Part shown: in pieces, positions 23,001 through 35,500 of the stretch
How positions within the stretch are numbered: position 1 is the first letter of the stretch
Layout: every line of letters starts with the position of its first letter
Assembly (NCBI RefSeq): GCF_000327385.1
Contig: NW_008710115.1
Location: forward strand, 847,236 to 911,235
Length of the DNA: 64,000 nt
Source of the DNA: Lottia gigantea
Lineage: Eukaryota; Mollusca; Gastropoda; Lottiidae
Direction: 5' to 3'
Position numbers and translations under genes: made by a program
The notes under the pieces: model-generated
Told to the model about the DNA's origin: nothing
The model's input: the letters and a program-made list of their open reading frames with translations, nothing else
The model's database searches: none

Positions 23001-24095
23001 TATTGACTTATTGAAATATATCTCAAATATGAAAATAAATAGTGAAAATTAATTGTTTTTACTGACTTGCAAAAAGGTGTGAATATTGCATTGCAAAAAT
23101 ATAGGTCAACCGGAAGTGTTATAAAAGTTGCTCAAGACGGAATATATATACTATTGAAACCATGGTTACATATGTAAATAAATAATTGTAACGTCTTGAG
23201 TATTTCTCATGACAATTCTATTCAAAACAATATGTTTCAATGCCAGACATTTTCGAATAATTAAATAAATACTTAATTACTTACGTAGACCTACATATTT
23301 CATTCCCAGGTCAGAGCAAGTCCATCCAGATATAAAAATGATATTCATACCATATACATCTATTAATATGTTGGAATATATTTGATTTAAAAGCACGTTT
23401 GGTCAACAAATTGTAGAAGAGATCTAAACATAGACAACTATGGCTGTACTCATTAACATTATATTTTATAACTCTGTAGGCGATATAACATTGATTTTTC
23501 TTGTTGATATAACTTAGCTAAATAGTCACGATCGTTTGTCAAGTTTAGAAGGCTCTTTACTTGCATTACAATCCTAAAACTAGGCATCGTTTACAATAAC
23601 ATCCCCTATTGTCCGAATATTTTAGGTTGCCATGGTAGCCGGCTACAATGCAAACAATATGAAATCGACATTTGATTGCACCTGTCTCTGAATATCAATA
23701 GAGCTACAATGTTCAGAATGGAAGTATATATACATAAAATTATTCATAATTACATCTAAATCTAACGCTTTTATTGGTAATAACAAATTTGCACAATTTT
23801 TTTTTAATTTTCTGCAAGATAATGAATTCTTAACTGTATTCTTTTGAAATCAAATATGACAATATACGCGAAAGAAACATGAAACAATTAAAATCAGGAA
23901 TAGTTTTTTTCCTTAAAACGATCCAAATGCCCAATACATTTAATATAATATTATAATTTGATTTTAATTTGAAACTCTGAAGTAACCTTGACTACATTTA
24001 TTACATAATTCTGTTGTTATTAAAACTAGGAATGCGCTTCTCTTTGACTACCCAGGATATCTCTGTCCTGTAGATTTTTTTGTCCATCGGTTTCA

Positions 24096-24176
24096 TTAAA
24101 GGGGAAGAAAAGGGGGTTTTATGTGTTTCGGGGACACCGATAGCAAAATTTTCAGAAATCTTTACAATCCCTTTAA
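24096..24176. mobile_element. Foldback family B, minimal copy
   Basis: It begins ttaaaggggaag and ends atccctttaa, with ttcggggacaccgatagc inside. This shares the family B core and its aaaggg/cccttt ends. At 81 bases it keeps little but the tips. Confidence 0.5.
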
Positions 24177-25482
24177 TGAATTGAAATATGATCAAATTTA
24201 AAATAAAAGTGAGAATTTTGGAATTCTGTTGGTTGACTAACATACTAATCAATTGAAAAATTGTTGTTTGAAAATTGGGCAAATTTGAGTCTCAATTTCT
24301 ATGGGGAAATTTTAAAATCATCTTATATTTCCATGCACTCCAAATATCTCCAACCTTTAGAAAATTATATTTTAGACTATGAATCTGAAACAACAGACAA
24401 AATTCAAAGTAAAATAGTATTTTTAAAGTAATTCTAATGTTTTGAGCGAAGACAAATATTCATTGAAATAATTTTGTATCTAAAAAACATACGTACAAGA
24501 AAAAACATGCAAAAGCTTCTCTGAAAAATATTTTTTCTATGTATTTTCTAACCTTTTAGTTTGTCTAGTTTTTTTTAGTTGATTGAACATCTTTACCAAA
24601 GCTTACAAAGCTCAATATTTAATTAATTTTAAGGGCGGTATTCTAAACAAATTATATCATAATACTTTTCATTATACGAATAACCATTATATGATTTTTT
24701 TTCAATATGCTCAGAGTGTATGTTTCAAAACAAAAATGCTACCAAAATTGTTTCTATCAAAGTATTTATTAAAACTATACCTTCGGAATAAGATGAAATT
24801 TTGTGCTTAAAATTTGTATGTACATGTTTATTACTTAAAACTTCATCAAATTTGTAAATTTATTATATATTCATACCGGATATCCGGTTGTAAATTGGGC
24901 AATATTCGAGGAATTTTAAAGAGAAATTCAATGTTATAACCCTGTGTATTTGACCAAACCAGACATTTTGGCTTTCGGTTATTTTCGTTTTCGGTAATTT
25001 TTTGCTTAATTTTTGAATCCTTTCTGAAATTTTATAGCTCTAAAGTGAATTACTTGGATAAATATTTTCAAACTCTTATTCAAATTTAACAGAAATGTTG
25101 GTAGAAAGGTATATCTATTAAACACGATGAAAAGAATAGTATTTTAATGTATATTTGTAAAGTACCAAGTACTAAAAAGAAATGTAAACTTAACCGTAAC
25201 CCAACTATAGTCAATTTAATTATCTCCTTTACAAACCCTCGTTCATTCTAGCTATTATTCACTGTAATACCTTAACAAAGCCACACAAACTTCAGAAAAA
25301 TTCTCAATTTGTTTAACATGTCATACACATCATCTTATCAAAACTTACAAACATTCTTTTATTCAAATACTTTATCAAATCCAAGTGTCTTATACACATG
25401 ATAATGGGGAAAATCAAAGTTTTGAAGTGCAAGAAACTTGTTTCATCAATGAAAATGCCAGATTTTGATAATTATCTGGTAC

Positions 25483-25540
25483 CATAATAACAATATTTTC
25501 ACTGTTATAATAGTGCTCTATACAATTGTAGAGCGATTTT
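25483..25540 (-). repeat. Short dispersed repeat C, copy 2
   Basis: Reverse complement of the block at 16358: the minus strand gives cgctctacaattgtatagag, then cactattataacagtg, then aaaatattgttatt. Confidence 0.6.
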
Positions 25541-25644
25541 CTAGTATAAATTTTAGATTTTTATTAATAATTATAATTTTTGTGTCGTCTTTGATAACAT
25601 AGTCAAACATAATCTGTAGATGTTATTCTAAAATAATTTTCATG

Positions 25645-25673
25645 AATAAATAAATAAATAAATAAATAAATAA
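25645..25673 (+). repeat. (AAAT)n microsatellite
   Basis: About seven uninterrupted copies of a 4-base aaat/aata unit. Confidence 0.9.
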
Positions 25674-27951
25674 CGGAATTTAATAATATGCCCATTTTTG
25701 AATTGAAAATGTTTATATAACATGATTAGGCAAAGATATGTTAGACATTATGTTCAGATATCAGTGAATGGGCATGAGACGTCACAAACCTTTATATGAT
25801 TTTCAATTTCAATATTTCTTAATTTATAATTTATTTCAATCCGCTTAAAAATAACTCAAGACTGCTGAATATAACAAATTTACCCTAAATCCATTTACAT
25901 TGCATGTATTTTAAATCTGAAAGTATTTTGTACCGAAAAGAAAAGATCGTCGATATATCCTTTTTAAAATCCGCAATCAAATTATGTCCGGAAGACTTTT
26001 TGCTAGTTTTTTTTGGTGAATGTTTGACTTATATCAATGTACTGTCTTATTAAATGATATAACATACATATGATACAACATTCAAAATTTTCATTTCAAA
26101 AAGAATTCTTAACCAACAAATGAATATTATGGATAATGGAGAAGTCAGGAATTTAAAATTATTTCAAATTATGAACCATTGCAGCATGCTTGCAGATTTC
26201 AATAAAATTCCATAAAACAAAATACGAAGGTTGGATTTCATACATGTTGACATAAATTCAACACCCAATAAAATTACAATGTTGCAAACAAGATACCCTT
26301 TATGTTCGACATAATTTGATCAAATGAAGTACAAGTTAAGTATATTTTTAATATATAACAGATTTCACTCTTTAGCCGTCATGCATCAATTCTTCTAATT
26401 TTCTGCTACCCCAGTTTCGCCCAAAAGCCTCTATTGAAAGTTGAAAATAGAAGATAGTCAATAGAATAAACATTATTTAGGATTACTATACAAGGGGACA
26501 ATCATAACTTTACGTTTTATTCAAAGCATTATATCTTTATGGGAATATAATAGAGGAGATCGCACCCAGTACACTACCTCGAACAGGAACTAAAATCCTT
26601 TCTATGAAATAATATAAGTATATATAATGATACAGGACATTAAGAAAATAACAGAGAATGTTCTTCAAATTTTCCACAAAATTGCTGTCTAATTCAACAT
26701 AATAATTCTAAAAATTACATATTTAAACTTGAAAACATGGGGTTAGAGAAGACGAAATGAATTGAAAAATACGAAAAAATTCACTTACCCTTTCTGGTAT
26801 TACAATGTCCTGAAACAGACGATTATTGTGAGCTATGGACACTATCAATATTAAAATGAGATCTGGCCAATAATTGGCTACATTTTACTTCAAATCGTTT
26901 GTTTAACGGCAGAAACGTGTCTATATCGAATCATGTCGGTGATCCCATACGAAATTGTCCTTACTCCCTATTATTTCCATTCATTCATAGAGTCACGACA
27001 CATATTTTGACAAGAGAAGACCTTATCAATCCCTTTCACCAATACATCAGAGCACTGTCTACAGTAAGACGAAATGAAGGAAATCGGTCGAAGTACGTCT
27101 TATGACGTCCAATCTGTTGGGCGTCAACCGAATTTTCAAATTCTATTGTGTCTTTCACACATTGAAATCAGCGTTTAATAAGTAATAATAAAAGGAGTTA
27201 TAACTGGTATAATGTATATTTATAAAGCATGGGCTGTTGAAGGGGTTTAAACTTTGACCACCCTATTCCTACAGAAAACTCCCTCTCAGCATTTTAAAAT
27301 CCTAAATGTGTGTACACTATGGTTTCCTATTACCCTATTTGATTTATATTAAATATCACTTATTATAACTTCAAGTAAACTATTATTCAGGTCATGTTTG
27401 TTCAATATTAAATATTAAATTTATCGTTCATAAGTTCAATATTCAAATCGTTCTTGAAATATGCATGTTATATCTATAAATGTCATTTTGGCCACGATTG
27501 GGAAACCGCGTCACCGCGTGCTTACTTGTGACCTAGACCAGTGCTTCTATAACAGTATCTCTTATTAACGCGTGGGATATCAAGCAAAAATACAAATAAA
27601 AATTTCAGTTTTTTATTAGTAGATTCCCCTCTGTAAAAGCTATTCACTTGAAGCGATACGACAAAATTCCAAGCATTCAGAAGATGTTATACTGCCCCAT
27701 TTCATTTAATGGTAAAATGACCCCATTTTTCCTCATTTCAATGATTTGTATGATTCAATTATTGAACTTTCTAATTTTGAAAATGGCCCGAAACTGGAAT
27801 GTTTACTCAAGACGGGTATAAAGCCAATGTGATTATTGGAAGGTTTTATTGAATAGGACAGTTACCGTCTGTAAAATGTTCTTATAATCACTATTTCATT
27901 CCCGCCATTTAATGATGGTGCACGTGCCGATGGAGGTTTTCTTACGACGTT

Positions 27952-27965
27952 GTTTCCATGGAAAC
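27952..27965. promoter_or_regulatory. X-box-like palindrome
   Basis: gtttccatggaaac is a perfect 14-bp palindrome of the type bound by RFX factors. Nearby are cacgtg (27931) and cccgccattt (27901). No gene start is seen close by, so a regulatory role is speculative. Confidence 0.25.
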
Positions 27966-28709
27966 CTTATAAATTAGTATAAGATCAAACGAAGAACTTT
28001 GTTTTGATAATCGAACTATTATTCAAAATATCATATATAATATTTTTCAGCGCTGTATATAATAATAATGAAAATGAAGCCATATTTTCTTGGTTGAGAC
28101 GAAAATTATATTAAAAAAAATTCTTATAACTTCCGACACCGCAATATTGCTGCAAGAGTAACAAAATACATTATTTTTACTATATATGCATGGTAAGGAC
28201 GTCGTTCAACGCTTTTCCATTCTGATGCCTGTATCCTCCAAAAATGTTGCCTGTTGGTTGCTACATTTGATGGTTTCGAAGGAATTTCCGAGTGATCAAA
28301 CAATACCATTGGATAAAAACCATAAAGCTTCTATTGCATAGACAAGCTATAATTTTTTTTATAGGCAGATCATTACAACTTGACAGTAATGTCATCAATA
28401 TGCCTAAGCATACCAAGTTGCATAAAGTTCGGATAAAAACTTTTGGCTCTAAAAGATAAATTTAACTCGTGGTTACTGATTCGAGGAAATTGGTGCATGT
28501 TCTATCTGGAATGTCACCTTTCAGTTAATATTACTAATACGTGAGCCGATAATAATTCATGTCAACATAATATCTTTAATATTTAACACTTTATATTATC
28601 TGAAGAAGGAAATTTTAAATATACTTTTAAGGGAAGTATTTTATCACAAAAAATATGAAAAGTAAAACCAGGTACGAATCTTTATAGACTTAAAAAAAAT
28701 ACTGACGTA

Positions 28710-29350
28710 CATCGTCACAATGTCAAGCTATTACGAAATTTGTCTTATACTTGACTGCAATAGCCAGCCTTCCTATATCACAGAATGCGGCGATTTGATT
28801 GGATTGTAAGTTAGCGAATACAATCAATCAGAGCCCTCGAAATATATTATGTAGACAATATGACCAATGGTTTACAGACATACTCGAAAGCTCTATATTT
28901 TGGCTGTAATCGGTAGCGTAGTTTTCCAACAGATAACAGATAATCTAACCAAACCAAACCAAACCAACGACTACCATTCGACTACCAATCAACAAGAAAT
29001 ACCATGATTAGAACGAGTTTGGAAGAATGAAGGAGACCGAGTAACTCACACCACATCCAGGGCCGAGTTTCACCGCCATGTCATTCGACCCGACCAGATG
29101 TAACGAAGAATCAACAACCAAACCAACAACACCGAATCATCCAATTTGATCCAATTCAACTACCAACTACTACGACTACCAACAACTACCTAGTTTGTGA
29201 TATCAGCATCCGCTGGAAGCGAACGTTAACTTGTCATCTACCTACCTACCTAGCGTATAATCCAATCAAATTTGCATTCTGTGATACAAAAAAGGTGCAG
29301 GGCTATTGTAGTCAAGCTATAATTCGTAACAGCTTGACATTGTGAAGATG
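28710..29350. mobile_element. Foldback family A copy with internal insertion
   Basis: Both arms are present: cgtcacaatgtcaagctatt then acgaaatttgtctta at the left, and agcttgacattgtgaagatg ending at 29350 on the right. The inner gattggattgtaag and gtataatccaatcaaatttg pair is also kept. The copy is about 640 bases against 292 for the one at 5967. The extra 350 bases are an unrelated A/C-rich insertion that includes repeat D. Confidence 0.75.
28925..29255 (+). repeat. Nested insertion carrying repeat D, copy 2
   Basis: A/C-rich sequence (aaaccaaaccaaaccaacg near the start, acctacctacctag at the end) separates the halves of a family A element. Its last third (29150-29235) has ccaactactacgactaccaa and cgctggaagcgaacgttaac, shared with 9150-9245. 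The boundaries are approximate. Confidence 0.5.
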
Positions 29351-30549
29351 GGTGAAGTATTGTTAAGTTTATCATAAAGTAGTTCTTGTTTGTAAATTTT
29401 GAATTTCAAGGCAGTTAACATTTTCAAAAGATCAAAAGAGAAAAAAATGATCTTTGTTCTTACATCGGTTGGACCCAAATTTGCAGTGACAAGCGTACCA
29501 GAATTCAACGCCCCGCAGCCTATTCTATGCCACTAAAGATAGAAAATACAAATCATATTTTTATTCCATATTTATTAGAAAATGTTCAATGTCCCCATGG
29601 ATAATACTCTGTCTGGACTTAATCTTGAAATAGTCGGTGCCAGAATCGATTGAAGAAGTATTTTTCACAATACAATTGATTCTTTACATATTATGTTTAT
29701 TGAAATGCCGAAATTCCAAATGATTGTATACCATTTTTTCACATTCGGTTTTCAGCTCTGTTGTCCGAGAGTACCTGTTCTTGTGTCCCCAATCTAAAAT
29801 GAAAGCCAATAGCTACAGAGAAATATTCTGTGCACGGTAGCATTTTTCTGGAATCAGAATGGTTTTCAATGCCCTTTAGTTAAATTAAAAAAAGTGGAAT
29901 CAATATGCACAAAGAGTGCAATAGTCATGGATACGTCTGAAAATATCAAACAATAATTTGACTGTTTAAACATGAATTCAATATTTTTACACTTATTAGC
30001 CCTATCTAATGTAAGTTTGTATTTTAGAAGACAATACAAGAGTCTGTTAAATGGTGTTTATCTTTGTCTCTTTCGCTTTGTTATATTGATTTGGTTATTG
30101 TTAATCTATTGATATCATAGCATCCTATTATCACAGTTGCTTTTTTCATATTGCAGAATTTAATGTCAGCAAATCACCCTATTAGACCTTTTGAAAAGAT
30201 ATGATTGAAAAAAAGATGGCTAACAATTCAGTAGCAATTCAAAATAATCTGGTTGTAGACACCATATCAATCTCAATGTCTATACAATTCTCTTTAAAAT
30301 ATCGCTGCGATAATTTTGGACTGCTTATTTTGACTCACAGAGTGTGGATATCGCTTGAATTGAGACTTGGGAAGATAGAGAAAAGGAAAGACCGAGAGAA
30401 TACCTGGCGAGAGGAGACAGAATATCTTGGCAGAGCAGTGTGGAAAAGGAAACAAGAAAAGGTAAGGGAGAACAGAGAAATTAAAGAGGCTAACAGAGAG
30501 TAGGAAGAAGAGACAAGGGAAGTAGATAGGAATAGATTTAGGAAGGAGA

Positions 30550-31365
30550 GACAAGGAAACAGTATAGATTTATGAAGAATATACAAGGGAAACAGTAGAG
30601 ATTCTTAAGGAAGATACAAGGGGAGAAGAAACAGTAGAGATTCATGAAGAATATACAAGGGAAGTAGAAACAGTAGAGATTTATGAAGAAGATACAAGGG
30701 AAGAAGAAACAGTAGAGATTTGGGAAGAAGATACAAGGGAAGTAGAAACAGTAGAGATTCATGAAGAATATACAAGGGAAGTAGAAACAGTAGAGATTCT
30801 TAAGGAAGATACAAGGGAAGTAGAAACGGTAGAGATTCATGAAGAATATACAAGGGAAGTAGAAACAGTAGAGATTTATGAAGAAGATACAAAGGAAGAA
30901 GAAACAGTAGAGATTCATGAAGAATATACAAGGGAAGTAGAAACAGTAGAGATTTATGAAGAAGATACAAGGAAGGACGAAACAGTAGAGATTCTTAAGG
31001 AAGATACACGGGGAGAAGAAACAGTAGAGATTCTTAAGGAAGATACAAGGGAAGAATAAACAGTAGAGATTCATGAAGAATATACAAGGGAAGTAGAAAC
31101 GGTAGAGATTCATGAAGAATATACAAGGGAAGTAGAAACAGTAGAGATTTGGGAAGAAGATACAAGGGAAGTAGAAACAGTAGAGATTCATGAAGAATAT
31201 ACAAGGGAAGTAGAAACAGTAGAGATTCATGAAGAATATACAAGGGAAGTAGAAATAGTAGAGATTCATGAAGAATATACAAGGGAAGTAGAAACAGTAG
31301 AGATTTGGGAAGAAGATAAAAGGGAAGTAGAAACAGTACAGACTCAGGAAGAAGATACAAAAGGT
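30550..31365 (+). repeat. 39-bp minisatellite, about 20 units, purine-rich plus strand
   Basis: The unit is gaaacagtagagattcatga followed by agaatatacaagggaagta, with recurring variants (cat/tat/ctt/ggg at one codon; aatat/agat). Since 39 is a multiple of three, both the plus frame (TREVETVEIHEEY) and a minus frame (FPCIFFMNLYCFY) stay open for long distances. The plus frame is broken by TAA at 31057. The minus frame runs 243 codons at 30538-31269. Neither has flanking exon structure or a recognisable start, so I call it noncoding DNA. The purine bias extends from about 30350 to 31440. Confidence 0.9.
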
Positions 31366-32389
31366 TTGAGAGGAATGAATTAGACAAGGGAAGGAGCTCA
31401 GGGAGTGAGTGTGGTGAGCTTGTAGGAGAATATACGGGGGTTCTGAGGATTTAAAAAAATTTCATAAGTAGTCTCAGTGGTCAAACCAAATGAAATTGTT
31501 GAAAATTCTTCCCTTGAAGCAAAACGTATATAAAACGTAACTATTTAAATTAAATCTTTCGATTCGCTTTTTTTAAAATATCGGCATAACTGTTCCTCCA
31601 ATGACGTTTAATGCCTTTTATTTCTAGATTTGGCATGGATTCTCATGAACATTATACAATTTGATTTATTCGCAAATCATGATAAATTTTTATTTGACTA
31701 ATCATAAGGAATATTGGATCGCAAAAATTAAAAAAATAAACTACTCCTCCTGTGTTGTGGACATATTTGATCTTAGCTGGCAAGAAAGTTATATGTTATG
31801 AATATTAAAACATTTTAGAAGCCTTTCAATTTACTATAAAGATAGCTGTTCTTCAGTATTGGATTTACTAAGTTCATTAAAAAAACAGATAATTACGGAC
31901 GATCGCTTTGATTAATGAAGATTGTAAGCCTTTCTTATGATATTTTTGGAAAAAAAACACCCACGCCTTTGAATTAGTTTAAGACATTCCCAATTATATT
32001 TTTTGTATCCCCCTATATCAAGATAATGATGCCCATGGGCCTCATTACGTTTTGTATAGATTAACTGTGTTCTGTTTCTGTCATTTATATTGAGTTACTT
32101 CCCATCTATCACAATTTGGAAAATCAGGGCTAAAAGCCCAGACCACAATAAATTAATACTGGTGTGTTTAATGGGGGATAAGTCTTCTTTGATATAGAAT
32201 TCAGACTGCAAATAACAAAATTATCAAATTTATTGAGAGGTGTATCTGTCGAAACGAACCCTATTAAAAATATTAATATCTTTGGGGTTTTTCAAAAACC
32301 ATTTGCTAGGAGCTTAATATAAGCAACCAAGTTCAGTACATTCCATTTTAAAAATTCAAAACGAGAAGTAATGGTGAAGTTTTCCGCAT

Positions 32390-32539
32390 GACGGTTCTGA
32401 AGTTACCCACGTGACTCATTGGTTGTGGCAATGGCGGTGACGCTAAAGTTGTTTGAAAAGAACGGGATATATTTACTTGAGAAATAACTGGAAATAACTT
32501 GGATAACTTTCTTCATTTTAACATACAGTGCGCAATGAG
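32390..32539 (+). promoter_or_regulatory. Candidate promoter and 5' noncoding exon of the LAP-family gene
   Basis: cacgtgactcattgg at 32408-32422 joins an E-box, an AP-1 site (tgactca) and an inverted CCAAT box. It is followed by aatggcgg (YY1-like) and tgacgc (CRE half-site). About 100 bases later atgag|gtaatt offers a 5' splice site at 32540. From here to the LAP start codon CpG is rare, as expected for the start of a methylated transcription unit in an invertebrate. Splicing from here to the acceptor at 47635 is inferred, not shown. Confidence 0.4.
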
Positions 32540-35500
32540 GTAATTATTGAACTGTTTGATTAATTTATTACTTTTGTTTAATTTACAAATTTTGTTATTT
32601 TATAAAAAAAACAACACTCTATCAGTTCTCTATATAAAAAGACAGTCAACAAAGTATAACACACTGTTGTTCAAAGTATTACTTCTATCGTTTACTGAAA
32701 GCTTTTGTATGTATTACTATCTCACTGGTAGTAATCATGAGAGTTGAGATCTCCAGTTATGATGGAACTTGGAATTTGAGTACCGTACAGAAAATGTATT
32801 CAATATTGAAACCAATAATGGTACTCGAAAATTTTGAATTGAAGTCACATTAAATTGAAAAATAAAACTTTTCAATGACAACTTTGTCTTTGCATACGGT
32901 TGGGATTTTCATCATTCTAAAAAGTGAGTTTAATGCAAGCTACAGCAACTCTCTTGGAGCAACTCAAATGCTGTTTGTTGCTTGTGGAAAGGCTCTGAGA
33001 CAAATTGTCCAATATGTTAATCGAATTTTGTGAAAATATAAATTGGGTAGTTCTTTAAGGAGTGGAAGAAAACTTCTAATGTAAAATGAAAATCTTGATA
33101 TTTGTCAAAGTAAAGAATTATCATGTAGACATCTTGGTATTATCATAATAAAAGTTGACTTTGGTTGTGGAGGTGGATCACAAAGTGGATTGTCAATATT
33201 AACATTACTAGCATGTCAAACACAGTAGAGGTCAAATTTACTTTTCTAAATACTTAGTGAGAAGTAAATTTACTTGGTGTTTAAACTAACTGTTAATTAC
33301 CTTCTACATGGTGGTTTGAAAGCTACATTTTCAACTACAAGCTGAATGTAAAATGAGGTACATCTGTTTTAAATGGAGACAAAATAAATAATATGATTCT
33401 ATTCATCTCTTTATCTTGAATTCCATTTACGTATATTACCAAATCCTTGTAAAAGTTATTAAAAAGAGTGTTTCCAATTCTAACCTTTGTCTGTCTTTGT
33501 AAAGACTTAAAGCATCTATTTGCACTATTTCTATGTCAGTGGTTACGTGTTATTCTAAAAAAAATGTTCACCATATAATGAGGTCTGATGCTCCAAATTA
33601 ATTGCAACCGAATATGATGTTTTGGTGAAAACATTGAAAACGTGCATTGTAGAATTACTAACAATACTAACTAATATTTTTTGTCTTTTGACACAATGGG
33701 CTTTTCACTTTTGAAATGATAATGTGTTCAATGTTCCATTCCAAAGCATTTCTAAAAATGATAATACAATGGAAATAACTACAAACTTAAATGTTATAAT
33801 CCCTTAAAAAGCAAAAGATAACACATCATTTTCATCTTTTATTGGACAAATTGATTTGCTTCACCTTCTGTAGACACAATCTTTTGAAGATTAACACTTT
33901 ATTTTATCACTTGTTTTATCTAAAGTGATCTTCATATTATCATTCCATCATTTCATTCTTTTGTAAAAATCAAGCTTTCACTTGAACTGTGACTTAGTCA
34001 TTAAACCATTACTAATGTATAGAAAAATAGTTTGTATAATGTTAAGACACTGTTAGAGTTCTTACATCACCTTGTGATTAGGATTAATAATTAAAGGTGT
34101 TTAACTTTAAGGTAGATTTGTTTAATGGTTTACCTTTCCTAATGTCTTCCTAATAGGTCATATCTCAACTGGCCATGGAATGAGAATTTTTTTAACTTTG
34201 AAGGATTTAAATAAAGACATTTTTTGTTTTTTTTTTAAATTCAATGGCTTTATGATATTGCATTACATTTTCGACTTGTTTTTTCAAATTTATGTTGAAT
34301 GGTTGTTTGTTTTATCAATTGTCAATTTGGCAATACCATATGTACCACTTGAGAACAGTTGAAAACTGGGAATTATTTAGTAGAGTTGTCTAATTTATGT
34401 TATCAAGTTATTTGATCAGATTGTGGCCAAAAGAATACTACTTGATATGTAAACAACTGTTATCTTCTAAACATGTATTTAATTATTTTGGTTAATTAAA
34501 CAAACTCGTTAATAAGTAACACCTGATTAATTACAAGTTAATTATCAGGAAAGGTACAGGTAGAAAGAAAAGTTCAAGTTAAACACACCTGAGAGATCTT
34601 ATACTTTAATATCTTACACAAAATAAACAACCATTATCCAGCTTGTGTGAGCTATTAATGTAAACTCTACTATACTTGAAATGGCTAGGCAAATGGTAGA
34701 GAGGTTCACAATGTCCTTTGAAGGTATACAAGTATTCTGATCTTTTCATTAGAACACCAGTAAACTCTGTGTCAAACTACACAGATGGCTTTCTTAAAAG
34801 TTAGTTCTATTTTCTTACGTGCAATCTTTTTTCTTCATAAAAAGTGAAGTTCATTGTGGTTAAAAAGTAAACATTAGTGTTTCAAGGTAACTTCAACCTG
34901 CTATGAAAGTAGAATTTTGTAATTTATTTCTGTTCGACACAATGCCAAATATATTTTGACAAAGGGTTTAGTTGTGGTTTTCCATAAAAAAAAAGAGCAG
35001 GTAATTTTGGTTCTCTGTGTTCTTTTCAAATCCAGTTTCTTCTTTTGTAAAGTTGTAAACCAGACGTCAATGGTAATTTTTATTTCTCAAAGCATTGTGA
35101 CAAATGCAAAATGGTTAGGTTCAGGTCTCAGAAGTTCTTGCTATTAATAGGCCTATTTTAAAATATTTTAAAAATGACAAGCTTATCTCTCATGATCCTC
35201 AATATCAATATACATGTTCATCATTTCTTACATGTTTTTATTTTGACATCTTTAGTTTGTCATCACTATTGCAAAATTGCTAAATTTACACAATTGATAG
35301 AAGGTTGGAATGATACAAATAGATGTCATAAACAGTTCTGATACACATAACACGTTTTGAAAACCTCTTTACAATCCCCAGAAATTGAATACTTCTTCTT
35401 TGTATGTATAAGACTGAAGTATATTTTGATATCACTATAGTTGATTAAAATATAATATGACAAATCAAGCTATATTTGGTGTTATGTTATAAAATTAGGG

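Larger units (their letters stand above)
13669..32389. other. Long region without a recognised gene
   Basis: About 18.7 kb in which no open frame shows recognisable domains or exon structure. It contains a mariner relic, a SINE, copies of families A, B and C, repeat D, microsatellites and the 39-bp minisatellite listed separately. CpG is clearly more frequent here than after 32.5 kb (for example around 26.9-27.5 kb). Weakly expressed noncoding RNAs or very diverged genes cannot be excluded by eye. Confidence 0.55.

Noticed and set aside
30201-30503. 100-codon plus-strand frame rich in Arg/Glu before the minisatellite
   Set aside because: The composition reflects the purine-rich strand; no similarity or splice context was recognised.
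30538-31269. 243-codon minus-strand open frame
   Set aside because: It lies entirely in the 39-bp minisatellite. A unit divisible by three without a stop stays open automatically, and no flanking gene structure exists.
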